Numbered from the stretch's first letter, positions 33,920 through 43,299 are shown. The stretch is DNA of 64,000 bases from Bacillota bacterium (GCA_023453795.1 JAEXSP010000019.1:124001-188000), one strand, 5' to 3'. Numbers and translations are program-made. The notes: a model not told the origin generated them from the sequence alone.

Positions 33920-35512
33920 TCACAGATCATTACCTGAATATGATAGATTAAAGCTCTTGTTTATCAGCGGGAAATCGGGTACAATGTTGCCCTTTACCGC
34001 ATGACATACTACCGGCCAATTGCAGAAGGACGGAGTCCTGATCTTGTAGCGGTATATTGTATTGTTTTCTCCTGACATTATCCAATGACAGTTTTCTCCC
34101 CTCGGAGATTCAGTGAGGCCGAATGCAAACTTGTAAGGGGGCATGTCAGGAAGGCCTTCAAATACCGAACCGTCCTGCGGCATCATTTCAAGAGCTTCCC
34201 GGATAATTCTAATTGAATCTATAACCTCTTCTATTTTGACATTCATCCTGCAGTTCACATCGCCATTGCCATGTATAGATATTCTGGGTTTAATCTTGTC
34301 ATATGCGGCATAGGGATGATCGACCCTTACGTCGCCCTCTATTCCCGCTGCGCGGCCAGCTGGTCCTACTGCATTTAAGTCTTTTGCGATTACAGGCTTT
34401 ACTACCCCTGTATTCTCTACTCTGTCGATAAAGAGGCTGTTTGACTTGATTACATCAACAGTCTCGATAAATTCCTTCTCAACCCTGTCCAGTTCGGCAA
34501 TAATCAAGTTTTCTTTTCCTTTCAGGAAATCTTTTCTTATACCTCCTGGCTTGTTAATGCTTCTTAAGAACCTGCTTCCTGTCAGGTTTTCATTAAGTCC
34601 CTGCAGCCATTGTCTCATAAGTGTAAACTGTCCTGATGCGAATATGAATGCAACATCCATGCATATTCCGGATATGTCGCCCAAGTGTCCGATCAATCTT
34701 TCCAGCTCTGCGAAGATTGTACGGCTGTAGAGCGCTCTCTCAGGAATACTGCTTATTGAACATATCCTTTCTATCGCCTGGCAGTATGCCATTGAATTTG
34801 TAAAGGCTTCATCACCCGAAATTCTTTCGGAGATGAACGTTACTTTCTCAACAGATTGGTTTTCTATTGCCTTTTCAATGCCTTTGTGTACATAATACAG
34901 CTTTGCTTCAAGATTGATTATCGGCTCTCCGGCAACGCTGAATCTGAAATGTCCGGGTTCAATTATTCCTGCATGCACCGGACCTACAGGTATTTCAAAG
35001 ACTCCTGTCCCCTCAATTTTAACAAAGTTTTGCTTTCTGTCCGCTAATACTGGTTTTTCATTTACATTGAATTCTTTTCTCAGTGGAAATGTATTTTCCG
35101 GCCAGTTTTCGTGGAATACAAGCTCTCTTTCATCAGGCATACCAATAAAAGAAATGCCGTACATGTCTTTTATTTCTCTTTCATACAGGCTTGCAGCAGG
35201 AATAAAATCTGCGATGGATTCTATTCCCGAAGCCGGGTCATTAGTTTTAATCTTAAAAACAACCAGCTTCCTTGCCTTTTTTACAGAGAATGTATAATAA
35301 ATTGAAAAATTGCCATCCAAAACCCTTTCGTCGTTTGCAAACATTGATATAAGAGAACATTCCAAATTCTTATATATAGAATTGCATGCTTTCACTATAT
35401 TTTGCGGCGCAATTTCTACGTAAAGCTCATTGCCGTTAAGAGTATTCACAGAAAGGATTTCTGCGGAAAGGTTCTTATTCAGTATTTCAATGATTTTATC
35501 AGACATTTCCAA
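33920..35512 (-). CDS. Ehr large subunit (NuoCD/HyfG-like) lacking nickel ligands
   Basis: A fused NuoC-like (1-150) plus NuoD/HyfG-like protein of 530 residues, with PVGPVHAGIIEPGHFRF and RTPSFCNWPVV. In [NiFe] hydrogenases the nickel is held by CGxC after ER and by DPCxxC near the end. Here these places read ERISGDEAF (229-237) and NLSYSGNDL at the C-terminus, so all four cysteines are gone. The subunit therefore should not bind [NiFe]. That loss defines the Ehr (energy-converting hydrogenase-related) complexes, and the reaction is unknown. Confidence 0.88.
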   Translation of the reverse strand: MEMSDKIIEILNKNLSAEILSVNTLNGNELYVEIAPQNIVKACNSIYKNLECSLISMFANDERVLDGNFSIYYTFSVKKARKLVVFKIKTNDPASGIESIADFIPAASLYEREIKDMYGISFIGMPDERELVFHENWPENTFPLRKEFNVNEKPVLADRKQNFVKIEGTGVFEIPVGPVHAGIIEPGHFRFSVAGEPIINLEAKLYYVHKGIEKAIENQSVEKVTFISERISGDEAFTNSMAYCQAIERICSISSIPERALYSRTIFAELERLIGHLGDISGICMDVAFIFASGQFTLMRQWLQGLNENLTGSRFLRSINKPGGIRKDFLKGKENLIIAELDRVEKEFIETVDVIKSNSLFIDRVENTGVVKPVIAKDLNAVGPAGRAAGIEGDVRVDHPYAAYDKIKPRISIHGNGDVNCRMNVKIEEVIDSIRIIREALEMMPQDGSVFEGLPDMPPYKFAFGLTESPRGENCHWIMSGENNTIYRYKIRTPSFCNWPVVCHAVKGNIVPDFPLINKSFNLSYSGNDL

Positions 35513-35538
35513 ATTACCTCTTTTCTAAAAACCGTTTA

Positions 35539-37023
35539 TCATGCGCCTAAGATTATGTTTCTTGCCGAATTCAACAACGTCAGTAAAGGTCTTGGCAGAT
35601 ACAGCCCCGATACTGAGATCAGTATGACAACTGCAATAAGCACTGCAGAGCCAACTACGCTTATTTCCCCTTTTTTTATATCCTTTGACAACGGTTTCCC
35701 ATAAAACATCTTTATCAGCTGCGATATGAATCCGGCAAAGATCAACGCCAGAAAAAGCAGCAGCAGTCCGGCCCCAATAAAATTATTTTTGTTGAAGGCC
35801 GAGACGACAACATTCAATTCACTGCTGAAAATACTGAAGGGAGGCATCCCCGTTATGGCAAACATGCCTATAAGGAAGGCTGTTCCTGTTATCGGCATTA
35901 TCTTCAATATGCCCTGGATTTTATTAATTTTCTTTGTATCATATTTCAGGTATATGTTTCCCGATGCGATAAACAGCATGGATTTTGTAAATGAATGGTT
36001 CATAACATGAAATAATGCGCCAAATATGCTCAACGGGGAAAATGTCCCTATACCGAACGCTATGATGCCCATATGCTCTATACTTGAATATGCAAGCAAT
36101 CTCTTGAAATCCTGCTGCACCAGTATAAATACAGCAGCAGTACCAATGGAGGCAAGGCCGAAAAATACAAGCAGATTGCCGGTATAGGAAGTGTTGTGCA
36201 AACTCTTGTTTACTATGATCATAACTCTTAAAATTCCGTACATTGCGGTATTAAGCAGCACTCCCGAAAGCATGGCGCTTATCGGCGAGGGTGCCTGGCT
36301 GTGTGCGTCGGGAAGCCATGTATGCATCGGAACCAGTCCTGCTTTGGTGCCGAAGCCGACAAGTATGAAAAGGAATGACAATTTAAGTATGCCGCCCTGA
36401 AGGCTTCCCGCATGTTTAAAAAGATACAGCCAGTTTAAACCGTTTACTGTATTTCCGAGGGATTGAGTCGATGAATAATAAAGCAGCACTATTCCCATAA
36501 GAGCAAACGCGATCCCTACAGAACAAATTATAATGTACTTCCAGGCGGCTTCGATAGATTTCTTATTGTTGTAAAACCCTACAAGGAAGGCGGAAGCAAG
36601 CGTTGTCGCCTCGATTGCAATCCACAGCAGCCCCATGTTTTGTGCTATTTCTGCCAGCAGCATCGTGAAAATGAAGCCGTGCAGCAAACAGAAAAAAATC
36701 CTGTACTTCCTGATTGAAATGAGTTTTTTACTAAGCTCATGCGTCATATAGCTGATTGAGTAGACAGACACAAGAAAGCCTATAACTGAAGTTACAATCA
36801 GCAGGATGGAGTTCAAGGAATCAATATAAAAAGCACTGTATAAGAATTTGGGTTCAATTTTCTTATGCTTGACGACTTCACCCGCAATAATAAAAACATT
36901 GATCAATAATAGAATTGATGCGGTAATGTTTATTACATTTATTATTTTTTTATTTTTTACGATCCAAAGCAAACCGAATGCCGCCAAGGGTATCGACAGC
37001 ATTGTTATAATCAAGAAATCCAT
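35539..37023 (-). CDS. Ehr membrane subunit, HyfF/NuoN-like
   Basis: An antiporter-like subunit of 494 residues with about 14 membrane segments. The proton-path residues are in LWIAIEATTLAS (Glu), GFGTKAGLVPMHTWLPDAHSQ (Lys, His) and HVMNHSFTKSMLF (Lys). I start at the ATG ending at 37023 because GGGGG is five bases upstream; the ATG at 37035 overlaps the previous stop and is too close to its ribosome-binding site. It is the second of two ion-translocating subunits here. Confidence 0.9.
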   Translation of the reverse strand: MDFLIITMLSIPLAAFGLLWIVKNKKIINVINITASILLLINVFIIAGEVVKHKKIEPKFLYSAFYIDSLNSILLIVTSVIGFLVSVYSISYMTHELSKKLISIRKYRIFFCLLHGFIFTMLLAEIAQNMGLLWIAIEATTLASAFLVGFYNNKKSIEAAWKYIIICSVGIAFALMGIVLLYYSSTQSLGNTVNGLNWLYLFKHAGSLQGGILKLSFLFILVGFGTKAGLVPMHTWLPDAHSQAPSPISAMLSGVLLNTAMYGILRVMIIVNKSLHNTSYTGNLLVFFGLASIGTAAVFILVQQDFKRLLAYSSIEHMGIIAFGIGTFSPLSIFGALFHVMNHSFTKSMLFIASGNIYLKYDTKKINKIQGILKIMPITGTAFLIGMFAITGMPPFSIFSSELNVVVSAFNKNNFIGAGLLLLFLALIFAGFISQLIKMFYGKPLSKDIKKGEISVVGSAVLIAVVILISVSGLYLPRPLLTLLNSARNIILGA

Positions 37024-37034
37024 GTCAGCCCCCA

Positions 37035-37703
37035 TTATCCCTTCAAGTTTTTCATCTTGTTTATGTCTATTGAATCAAAATTCTGGTTTATCCGGAATAC
37101 AAACATTCCCATAATCAGCACTGCCGTTAATAAATCGAAAAAGATACCGAGTTCCACGATCATCGGCATGCCGACTGTTATAAGTATCGCAGAAAGAAAC
37201 ATTCCGTTTTCGATAACAAGAAAGCCTATTATCTGGCCGATAGCCTTTTTCCTGCTGATCATAAAGAACAGCCCAATCAGCACTACAGAAATGGAATTGG
37301 TAAGAAAAACTCTTCTGTATTCGCTGTTCAGCTGCGGTACCAGCGAAACAACATACCAGGTGAGTACGACTATCCCGCAGCAAATTATAATGGACAAGGG
37401 AATATTTATAAAAAAGTCCTTTTCAACCTTGTATTCAACCTGTTTACTTAGTCTGGACAGCTTGTTGGGTATGTAAACAACCTTTAAGGCTATTGTAATA
37501 ACGCATATTATCAAAACAGGGTCAAAGCTTTTATCCGTTACCGTGTGATAGATGCCCAGGATTGCCGCAATAGCAGCAAGCAGCAAGGATTGAACTCTGA
37601 ATGTCTTAATGTAAGAATTAATGCGCTTATTTGAAATAAGTATAAATGTAGAAACCAATATCAGCATCGAAAGCAAATTAAGAATATCCAAAAGCTTTGT
37701 CAT
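37035..37703 (-). CDS. Ehr membrane subunit, HyfE-like
   Basis: A 222-residue protein with about six membrane segments; the C-terminal half resembles NuoK (ENGMFLSAILITVGMPMIVELGIFFDLL, split by membrane helices). It matches the HyfE position and size. Its stop codon overlaps the next possible start (TAATG), showing tight coupling. Confidence 0.85.
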   Translation of the reverse strand: MTKLLDILNLLSMLILVSTFILISNKRINSYIKTFRVQSLLLAAIAAILGIYHTVTDKSFDPVLIICVITIALKVVYIPNKLSRLSKQVEYKVEKDFFINIPLSIIICCGIVVLTWYVVSLVPQLNSEYRRVFLTNSISVVLIGLFFMISRKKAIGQIIGFLVIENGMFLSAILITVGMPMIVELGIFFDLLTAVLIMGMFVFRINQNFDSIDINKMKNLKG

Positions 37704-37706
37704 ACA

Positions 37707-38657
37707 CTACCTCCCCAATACCATGGACGACATAAATCCCAGAACAGCCAAAATGAAGGATATTGCTGCTATATTCGGTACACTGAAAAGCCTGAGTTTA
37801 ACCGTATTTATCTCAATCAACCCTATCAATACCGCAACCGCAGCCACTTTAACTATATATAAGCATAATGATATAACCAAGCCGATTCCAAGCTCCAGGC
37901 TTGCTCCGAAGGGTATAAAAATGTTGATTATCAATGTGATAAGAAGCAGTTGTTTCATTGCAGCTGCCAAATGCATCAACGCAAGATGTCTGCCCGAATA
38001 CTCAAGTATCATAGCTTCGTGAACCATTGTAAGCTCAAGGTGCGTTGCCGGGTCATCTACAGGAATTCTTGCGGTTTCTGCCAAAAGTATCAATATCATT
38101 GATGCAAACAGCAAAACATACACCGGACTGAAAAGCCCGAAGTGTGCATTCAATGAACCCTCATAAATTGCTTTAAGTCCGGTGGATTTTACAAGATTAC
38201 TGAGTCCGATGGTGAAAATTGTCACTATCAGCGACGGCTCAATCAAGGAAGAAATCATAAGTTCACGGCTTGCTCCCATACCACCGAAGGTACTGCCCGT
38301 ATCCAAGCTCGATAAGGTCATAAAGAACCTTCCGATAGCGAACAGGTATACTGCAAGGATTGCGTCACTCATGAAATTGAATGAAAAAAGCTGCGGTACA
38401 GCGGGTATGCATATTGCAGCAATGAGCATTGATGTAAAGTATATGTACGGTGTTGCTCTGAATATCCAAGAAGCGTTTTCGGATACCACGACTTCCTTTT
38501 TAAACAGTTTTATTATGTCAAAGTAAAGCTGCAGCACCGGCGCCCCAACTCTATGCTGTGTCCTGGCCTTTATTTTTCTTATTATTCCGCTGACCAGCGG
38601 AGCTGTAATTAAAATTATAAATATTTGAATTATTAATTTTAAAACAGGGTTAAGCAT
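37707..38657 (-). CDS. Ehr membrane subunit, HyfC/NuoH-like
   Basis: A 316-residue membrane protein with about eight segments. NuoH-family features: RTQHRVGAPVLQLYFDIIKLFKKE near the start (a basic loop at the quinone/electron entry side) and ETARIPVDDPATHLELTMVHEAM in the middle. This subunit links the peripheral arm to the ion pumps. It starts 4 bp after the hyfB-like stop. Confidence 0.92.
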   Translation of the reverse strand: MLNPVLKLIIQIFIILITAPLVSGIIRKIKARTQHRVGAPVLQLYFDIIKLFKKEVVVSENASWIFRATPYIYFTSMLIAAICIPAVPQLFSFNFMSDAILAVYLFAIGRFFMTLSSLDTGSTFGGMGASRELMISSLIEPSLIVTIFTIGLSNLVKSTGLKAIYEGSLNAHFGLFSPVYVLLFASMILILLAETARIPVDDPATHLELTMVHEAMILEYSGRHLALMHLAAAMKQLLLITLIINIFIPFGASLELGIGLVISLCLYIVKVAAVAVLIGLIEINTVKLRLFSVPNIAAISFILAVLGFMSSMVLGR

Positions 38658-38661
38658 TTTT

Positions 38662-40716
38662 TCACCTCACGCTATGTGCATAGTAGACAAACAATCCGAT
38701 TATAACAATGAAAATGTAAATAAGATAAATATGTATGCTTCCTGTCTGAACCTTGAGCCTCGCCCTTCTTGCAAAATTAAGAATTTTTTTGATCATAGGC
38801 TCATATAAGTATTTTTCAAAAATGGATTGCATCGTTACGATATATTTAGCAGATTTAAAGAAGTATGGCGATGTGCCTTCTTCTACCTGCAGTTCTCTTT
38901 GAGGTCTGAATATAGCTCTGAAAACGATTCTAATAGGTTTTGAGAAGCCAGTAGAAGTATACTGCATTTTTGGTGTCAATTCTCTGTACCCGCAGTCCCA
39001 AGTCCCATAAGTCCTGCCTTTTTTGCCCTTTGAAATGAATTTTACTACCAGATATATTGCTGAAATGCCTATTATTGCACAAATGAACAACGAAATCAGA
39101 GAAATTGAAGAACCGTTCAATTTTATCGGGTAAAGTACAAAGCTTGAGGAACCTGAAATCTTCTTAATTATTCCTTTACCGAAAACATCAAGATTGATCC
39201 CGTCGAACAGCTTAATCAGCAAATTAGGCAGCATTCCTGCCAAAACGCATAGTAAAGCCAGAATTCCCATAGCTGTAATCATGGGTTTCGGTACTTCCAG
39301 TGCATCTTTAGCGTTATTTGACCTTGGCACAGCAAGAAAGGAAATACCGAACATCTTAACAAAGCAGTATATTGCCAAGGCACCGGCCATAGAGAGCAAT
39401 GTGACTGAAAGAATGATTATCATTCTTATGAGACTCCCGTTTGAACTTATATTCATGAATAAAGACTGGTATGTAAGCCATTCGCTTACAAAGCCGTTCA
39501 TTGGGGGTATACCTGAAATTGAAAAAGCACCTATGAGAACAAAAACCGCTGTAAACGGCATTCTCTTTATCAAGCCGCCAAGCTTTTCCATGTTCTTTGT
39601 ATTTGTTGAATAATGTATAGAGCCTGCTCCAAGAAATAATAAGCCCTTCATTATGGAATGGTTGAAAGCATGTATTAATGCAGCAGTCAGTGCAAGTGCA
39701 GCAAAAAGATCATTTCCGTTCGAGTAAGCCATTACCGATAAGCCGACTCCGATTAGTATAATGCCTATATTTTCTATACTGCTGTATGCAAGAAGTCTTT
39801 TAATATTGTTCTCCATCAATGCATAAGCGATTCCGAGAATCGTTGAAACAGCGCCAATAATCAGTATTGCTGTTCCCCACCATTGATATTCTGCACCAAG
39901 CACTCCTATGGCAACCCTGATAATGCCGTAAATTGCCGTCTTTATCATTACCCCCGACATCAGTGCGGAGATATTGCTGGGTGCAGCCGGATGAGCGTAT
40001 GGAAGCCAAATGTGCAGCGGAACTATGCCTGCTTTTGTTCCAAAGCCAACCAGAGCAAACAGGAAAATCAGGCACTTAACAACTGCAGGAATTGCCATGT
40101 CTTTAATCGAATGGAAGTCAGTACTTCCTGTATATTTATAAATAAGTGCGAAAGATGCTGTAATGAAAGCAGTACCCACATGGGTCATTATTACATATAT
40201 GAACCCTGCTTTTTGTGAGTCTTTCTTTTCATTCTCGAAAGTAACAAGAAAATATGAAGAAAGCGACATGATTTCCCATACAATTATAAAGTAGAAAATC
40301 TGATTTGCCGTAACGACAAGAATCATTGATAATATGAACAAATTATATATGAAACCTAAAAAGCCTATGTTTCGAGTGTTGAAGTAATGCTTGTTGTAGC
40401 TGAAGGAGTAGATTGAAACTATTAGTGAAAGCAGAGAAATAATTAGGATAAAAAATGCAGAGAGCCTGTCTATGTTAAAGCTTATGGTAAATAGCGATAT
40501 ACTGCTTTTAAATGTAAAATGAACAAATTCTTTTGCGCTAATCAATAAAGTGCTTACAGATAAAAATATTCCGCCAAGTGATGCTGCTATTACTGAAATA
40601 TTGGAGATAAAATTAGACAATTTTTGCTGCTTATACGCTAAGAGAGAGGATAATGCTCCGATTATAAAAATGAAAATTATTATAACAAATATGTATTGCA
40701 GAATATCTCTGCTCAT
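38662..40716 (-). CDS. Ehr membrane subunit, HyfB/NuoL-like
   Basis: An antiporter-like subunit of 684 residues and about 16 membrane segments. The conserved block VGFGTKAGIVPLHIWLPYAH carries the key Lys and His, and LIHAFNHSIMKGLLF the second Lys; the Glu is in WEIMSLSSYFLVTFE. A long C-terminal part includes TWDCGYRELTPKMQYTSTGF, typical of HyfB/HycC. It is the first gene of the operon, with GGGGG before its start and its own promoter at 40749-40777. Confidence 0.93.
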   Translation of the reverse strand: MSRDILQYIFVIIIFIFIIGALSSLLAYKQQKLSNFISNISVIAASLGGIFLSVSTLLISAKEFVHFTFKSSISLFTISFNIDRLSAFFILIISLLSLIVSIYSFSYNKHYFNTRNIGFLGFIYNLFILSMILVVTANQIFYFIIVWEIMSLSSYFLVTFENEKKDSQKAGFIYVIMTHVGTAFITASFALIYKYTGSTDFHSIKDMAIPAVVKCLIFLFALVGFGTKAGIVPLHIWLPYAHPAAPSNISALMSGVMIKTAIYGIIRVAIGVLGAEYQWWGTAILIIGAVSTILGIAYALMENNIKRLLAYSSIENIGIILIGVGLSVMAYSNGNDLFAALALTAALIHAFNHSIMKGLLFLGAGSIHYSTNTKNMEKLGGLIKRMPFTAVFVLIGAFSISGIPPMNGFVSEWLTYQSLFMNISSNGSLIRMIIILSVTLLSMAGALAIYCFVKMFGISFLAVPRSNNAKDALEVPKPMITAMGILALLCVLAGMLPNLLIKLFDGINLDVFGKGIIKKISGSSSFVLYPIKLNGSSISLISLFICAIIGISAIYLVVKFISKGKKGRTYGTWDCGYRELTPKMQYTSTGFSKPIRIVFRAIFRPQRELQVEEGTSPYFFKSAKYIVTMQSIFEKYLYEPMIKKILNFARRARLKVQTGSIHIYLIYIFIVIIGLFVYYAHSVR

Positions 40717-40748
40717 TTTAAAGCCCCCATTTAAAAATTCCGTTTTAA

Positions 40749-40782
40749 ATATTACTCTTATAAAATTTGAATGTCAAATTTT
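40749..40782 (-). promoter_or_regulatory. Promoter and operator of the Ehr operon
   Basis: On the minus strand TTGACA (40772-40777) and TAATAT (40749-40754) are 17 bp apart, 33 bp before the first gene. A perfect dyad with 9-bp arms (AAAATTTGA and TCAAATTTT) and a 3-bp centre lies at 40762-40782, covering the -35 box, so a repressor probably controls the operon. Confidence 0.72.
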
Positions 40783-40855
40783 CGACATAAATTTTGTATA
40801 CCTTAACAGAATTTTATGAGGCATTGCATAATTATTTATAAAAGTTGCATAAAAA

Positions 40856-41137
40856 TTATTCCGGGATCAGCAAAACAGCCCCTGTATATATATTGCTGCT
40901 CTTCATATTATTAATCCTTTTGATTTCAAATATATATTTTCTTATGTCGCTGTTGTCGCTGTATTTGGAGGCTATTGACCATAGAGTATCTCCTGGTTTG
41001 ACAGAAATCTCTTTGAATCTGGCTTTCTGATAGCCATATGCAGAGTTCGCAAAAGCCATGACGGATATAAAAATCAAAATGGAAATTACAAAAGTTGAAA
41101 ATCTTTTTTTGTTCTTTAATACATATTTTTTTTTCAT
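40856..41137 (-). CDS. yneA: LysM protein, YneA-like SOS cell-division inhibitor
   Basis: A 93-residue protein with one N-terminal membrane segment (about 14-34) and a LysM domain (ISVKPGDTLWSIASKYSDNSDIRKY, with IYTGAVLLIP). In Bacillus, YneA has this architecture, lies divergent from lexA and blocks division after DNA damage. Here too it is divergent from lexA and has LexA boxes over its promoter. The name rests on layout, since LysM proteins are common. Confidence 0.85.
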   Translation of the reverse strand: MKKKYVLKNKKRFSTFVISILIFISVMAFANSAYGYQKARFKEISVKPGDTLWSIASKYSDNSDIRKYIFEIKRINNMKSSNIYTGAVLLIPE

Positions 41138-41153
41138 AAGCTCACCTCATATG

Positions 41154-41226
41154 GAACATTTGTTCTATAAATTGATTATATGCGAACAGTTGTTCTTTGT
41201 CAATATTTTTTTCGAACATAAGTTTG
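41154..41226. promoter_or_regulatory. Three LexA (SOS) boxes between yneA and lexA
   Basis: Boxes: GAACATTTGTTC (41154-41165), GAACAGTTGTTC (41184-41195) and CGAACATAAGTTTG (41213-41226). They match the Gram-positive LexA pattern CGAAC-N4-GTTCG. The second lies inside the yneA promoter spacer, the first just downstream of the yneA transcription start, and the third against the -35 box of lexA. Confidence 0.92.
41175..41203 (-). promoter_or_regulatory. yneA promoter
   Basis: Consensus TTGACA (41198-41203) and TATAAT (41175-41180) separated by 17 bp on the minus strand; a very strong promoter held down by the LexA boxes. Confidence 0.9.
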
Positions 41227-41251
41227 CTTTTTTATAATTATGTGTTATAAT
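41224..41251 (+). promoter_or_regulatory. lexA promoter
   Basis: TTGCTT (41224-41229) and TATAAT (41246-41251), 16 bp apart on the plus strand, overlapping the third LexA box. Confidence 0.8.
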
Positions 41252-41296
41252 GTGCTTAGGTAAATGGAAAAATTTAAATAAAATGAGGTGCCTTAA

Positions 41297-41929
41297 ATGA
41301 TTAAGAAACTGACTGAAAAGCAACAAAAGATCCTTGATTTCGTCAATAATCAGGTCGATGAAAAGGGCTATCCTCCGTCTGTAAGGGAAATATGCAGCGC
41401 AGTTGGTTTTAAGTCAACTTCGACAGTACACGGATATCTTGAAAAGCTTGAGAAGGAAGGCCTGATACAAAAAGATCCTACCAAGCCCAGAGCCTTGAAG
41501 GTTGTAGGTAAGCAAACTGCCAGGCGTGACGATAATTATTATTCACGCAAAGAATTGATAGAAGTACCGATTGTCGGAAAGGTTACTGCAGGCCAACCCA
41601 TTCTTGCAGTAGAAAATGTAGAAGATACCTTCCCTCTTCCGGTTGACTTTGTACAGAATTCTGAAGCTTTTATGCTTAAGGTTCAAGGAGACAGCATGAT
41701 TGAAGCCGGAATACTTGACAGGGATTATATTCTTGTCAAGCAGCAAAAGACTGCATTGAACGGTGAGATTGTTGTTGCACTTATCGGAGAAGAAGCAACT
41801 GTTAAGACCTTCTACAAAGAAAAGGATTATATAAGATTGCAACCGGAAAATAAGTATCTTGACCCTATTATAGTGAAAGACGATTGTTCTATTCTGGGAA
41901 AAGTAATAGGAGTTTTCAGAAAAATGTGA
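41297..41929 (+). CDS. lexA: SOS repressor LexA
   Basis: The N-terminal winged helix (KQQKILDFVNNQVDEKGYPPSVREI, split by the turn, and SVRE-ICSAVGFKS) is followed by the self-cleaving domain: cleavage site A98-G99 in VTAGQP, catalytic S133 in GDSMIEAG and K170 in EATVKTF. RecA-stimulated self-cleavage frees the SOS genes. The length of 210 residues is normal, and GAGGTG precedes the ATG. It represses itself and yneA through the boxes upstream. Confidence 0.98.
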   Translation: MIKKLTEKQQKILDFVNNQVDEKGYPPSVREICSAVGFKSTSTVHGYLEKLEKEGLIQKDPTKPRALKVVGKQTARRDDNYYSRKELIEVPIVGKVTAGQPILAVENVEDTFPLPVDFVQNSEAFMLKVQGDSMIEAGILDRDYILVKQQKTALNGEIVVALIGEEATVKTFYKEKDYIRLQPENKYLDPIIVKDDCSILGKVIGVFRKM

Positions 41930-41998
41930 TTAAACCTCCGCTGCATCGAGTCCACTTAATAGTAGACATATGCTTTAGCATTTTTCACGAATCAATAT

Positions 41999-42025
41999 TA
42001 AAGCGCCGTTTATAGCGGCGCTTTT
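41999..42025. terminator. Shared terminator between lexA and hfq
   Basis: AAGCGCCG/CGGCGCTT with a seven-base loop and short A and T tracts on both sides; it can serve both converging transcripts. Confidence 0.8.
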
Positions 42026-42033
42026 ATGTATGT

Positions 42034-42273
42034 TTATTCTTTATTTTCATTGAATATCAAGTTTACCATTTTCATTGGACTTATTGTTGATATTGCATGT
42101 TTGTAAACCAACTGCTGTTTTCCTTCGCTGTCAAGAACCACTGTAAAGTTGTCGAACCCCTTAACCATTCCCTTAAGCTGAAAACCGTTTGTCAGGTAAA
42201 TCGTAACCCCAATGTGTTCTTTACGAACCTGATTCAAAAAAACATCCTGCAAATTAATATTATTCTTTATCAC
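42034..42273 (-). CDS. hfq: RNA chaperone Hfq
   Basis: A 79-residue Sm-like protein: NLQDVFLNQVRKEHIGVTIYLTNGFQLKG (Sm1) and YKHAISTISP (Sm2, with the KH pair of the uracil pocket). It forms a hexamer that binds small RNAs and mRNA A-rich tails. It ends the mutS-mutL-miaA-hfq block, the same neighbour as in E. coli. Confidence 0.97.
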   Translation of the reverse strand: MIKNNINLQDVFLNQVRKEHIGVTIYLTNGFQLKGMVKGFDNFTVVLDSEGKQQLVYKHAISTISPMKMVNLIFNENKE

Positions 42274-42341
42274 AAATATATCCTCCTCTGTTTAATCTAT
42301 TTACAATGCACTTTCTATACAAATATTATGCATTTTTAATT

Positions 42342-43283
42342 CTACAAGAAAATTCCAGATGTTGCAATATAATTATTAATTTTTTCTAAGGCCAGAGTTT
42401 CGCTGCCGCATTCATCCGCATTTACCCAGAATATGTTTTCAAGCCTTTTGAACCATGTTTCCTGACGTTTGGCATAATGCCTTGTATCCCGTTTGATTAT
42501 ATATATTGCTTCGTCAAGTGATATTTCCCCTCTCAGATATGAAAGAATCTCTTTATATCCAAGTCCCTGCATAGCAACAGTATTTTTGTCATAGCCCATT
42601 TCAGCCAGTTTCTTAACCTCTTGCACCAAACCTTTTTCCATCATGATGTCGACGCGTCTGTTAATTCTGTCATAAAGCTTTTCCCTGTCCATCCTCAGGC
42701 CTATAATTATATAGTTATAGGGCGCCGGTTCCAGCCGTGAAAGCTCCTGTTGGTGTGAAATGGTTTTCTTTGTGTGCTCGTAAACCTCGAGTGCCCGTAT
42801 AACTCTTTTTACATTATTCTCATGAATTTTTTCAGCTGCAGAAGGGTCAACTAATTTCAATTTGTCGTGCAGATATCTATTTCCTTTTTCTTCTGCTTCC
42901 TTTTTAAGTGCCTCCCTGAAGTCCCAGTCGCTAACGCTTTCTGAGAAATTGATATTATAAATCAGAGAATTTATATATAAACCTGTACCGCCTGCAATTA
43001 TAGGAACCTTACCCTTGCTTAATATTTCTTCAATATATCTTACAGCCAGCTCTTTGAATTTAACTACATTGAATTCCTCATCTGGGTCAAGCTCATCAAT
43101 CAAATAATGCTTTATACCTGATTTTTCTGCCTCATCAGGCTTTGCTGTACCAATATCCATATGTCTGTATACTTGCATCGAATCGGCTGAAATAATTTCT
43201 CCGTTAATTTTCTTCGAAAGATCAATTGAAAGCTTGGTTTTGCCCGACGCTGTGGGCCCAACTATTGCAATTACCGATTTCAA
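42342..43283 (-). CDS. miaA: tRNA dimethylallyltransferase MiaA
   Basis: MiaA adds a dimethylallyl group to A37 of tRNAs reading UNN codons. It has the P-loop IVGPTASGKTKLS, the DSMQVYRHMDIGTAKP block and IAGGTGLYINSL. The length of 313 residues is normal. The product is the substrate of MiaB, encoded at 48555-50003. Its start is 16 bp from the mutL stop. Confidence 0.97.
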   Translation of the reverse strand: MKSVIAIVGPTASGKTKLSIDLSKKINGEIISADSMQVYRHMDIGTAKPDEAEKSGIKHYLIDELDPDEEFNVVKFKELAVRYIEEILSKGKVPIIAGGTGLYINSLIYNINFSESVSDWDFREALKKEAEEKGNRYLHDKLKLVDPSAAEKIHENNVKRVIRALEVYEHTKKTISHQQELSRLEPAPYNYIIIGLRMDREKLYDRINRRVDIMMEKGLVQEVKKLAEMGYDKNTVAMQGLGYKEILSYLRGEISLDEAIYIIKRDTRHYAKRQETWFKRLENIFWVNADECGSETLALEKINNYIATSGIFL

Positions 43284-43299
43284 GTTAGCTTCACCCCTC

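Noticed and set aside
33920..35512. Large subunit of a [NiFe] hydrogenase (hydrogenase-4/Ech)
   Set aside because: Both nickel-binding CxxC motifs are missing, so the complex is better placed with Ehr.
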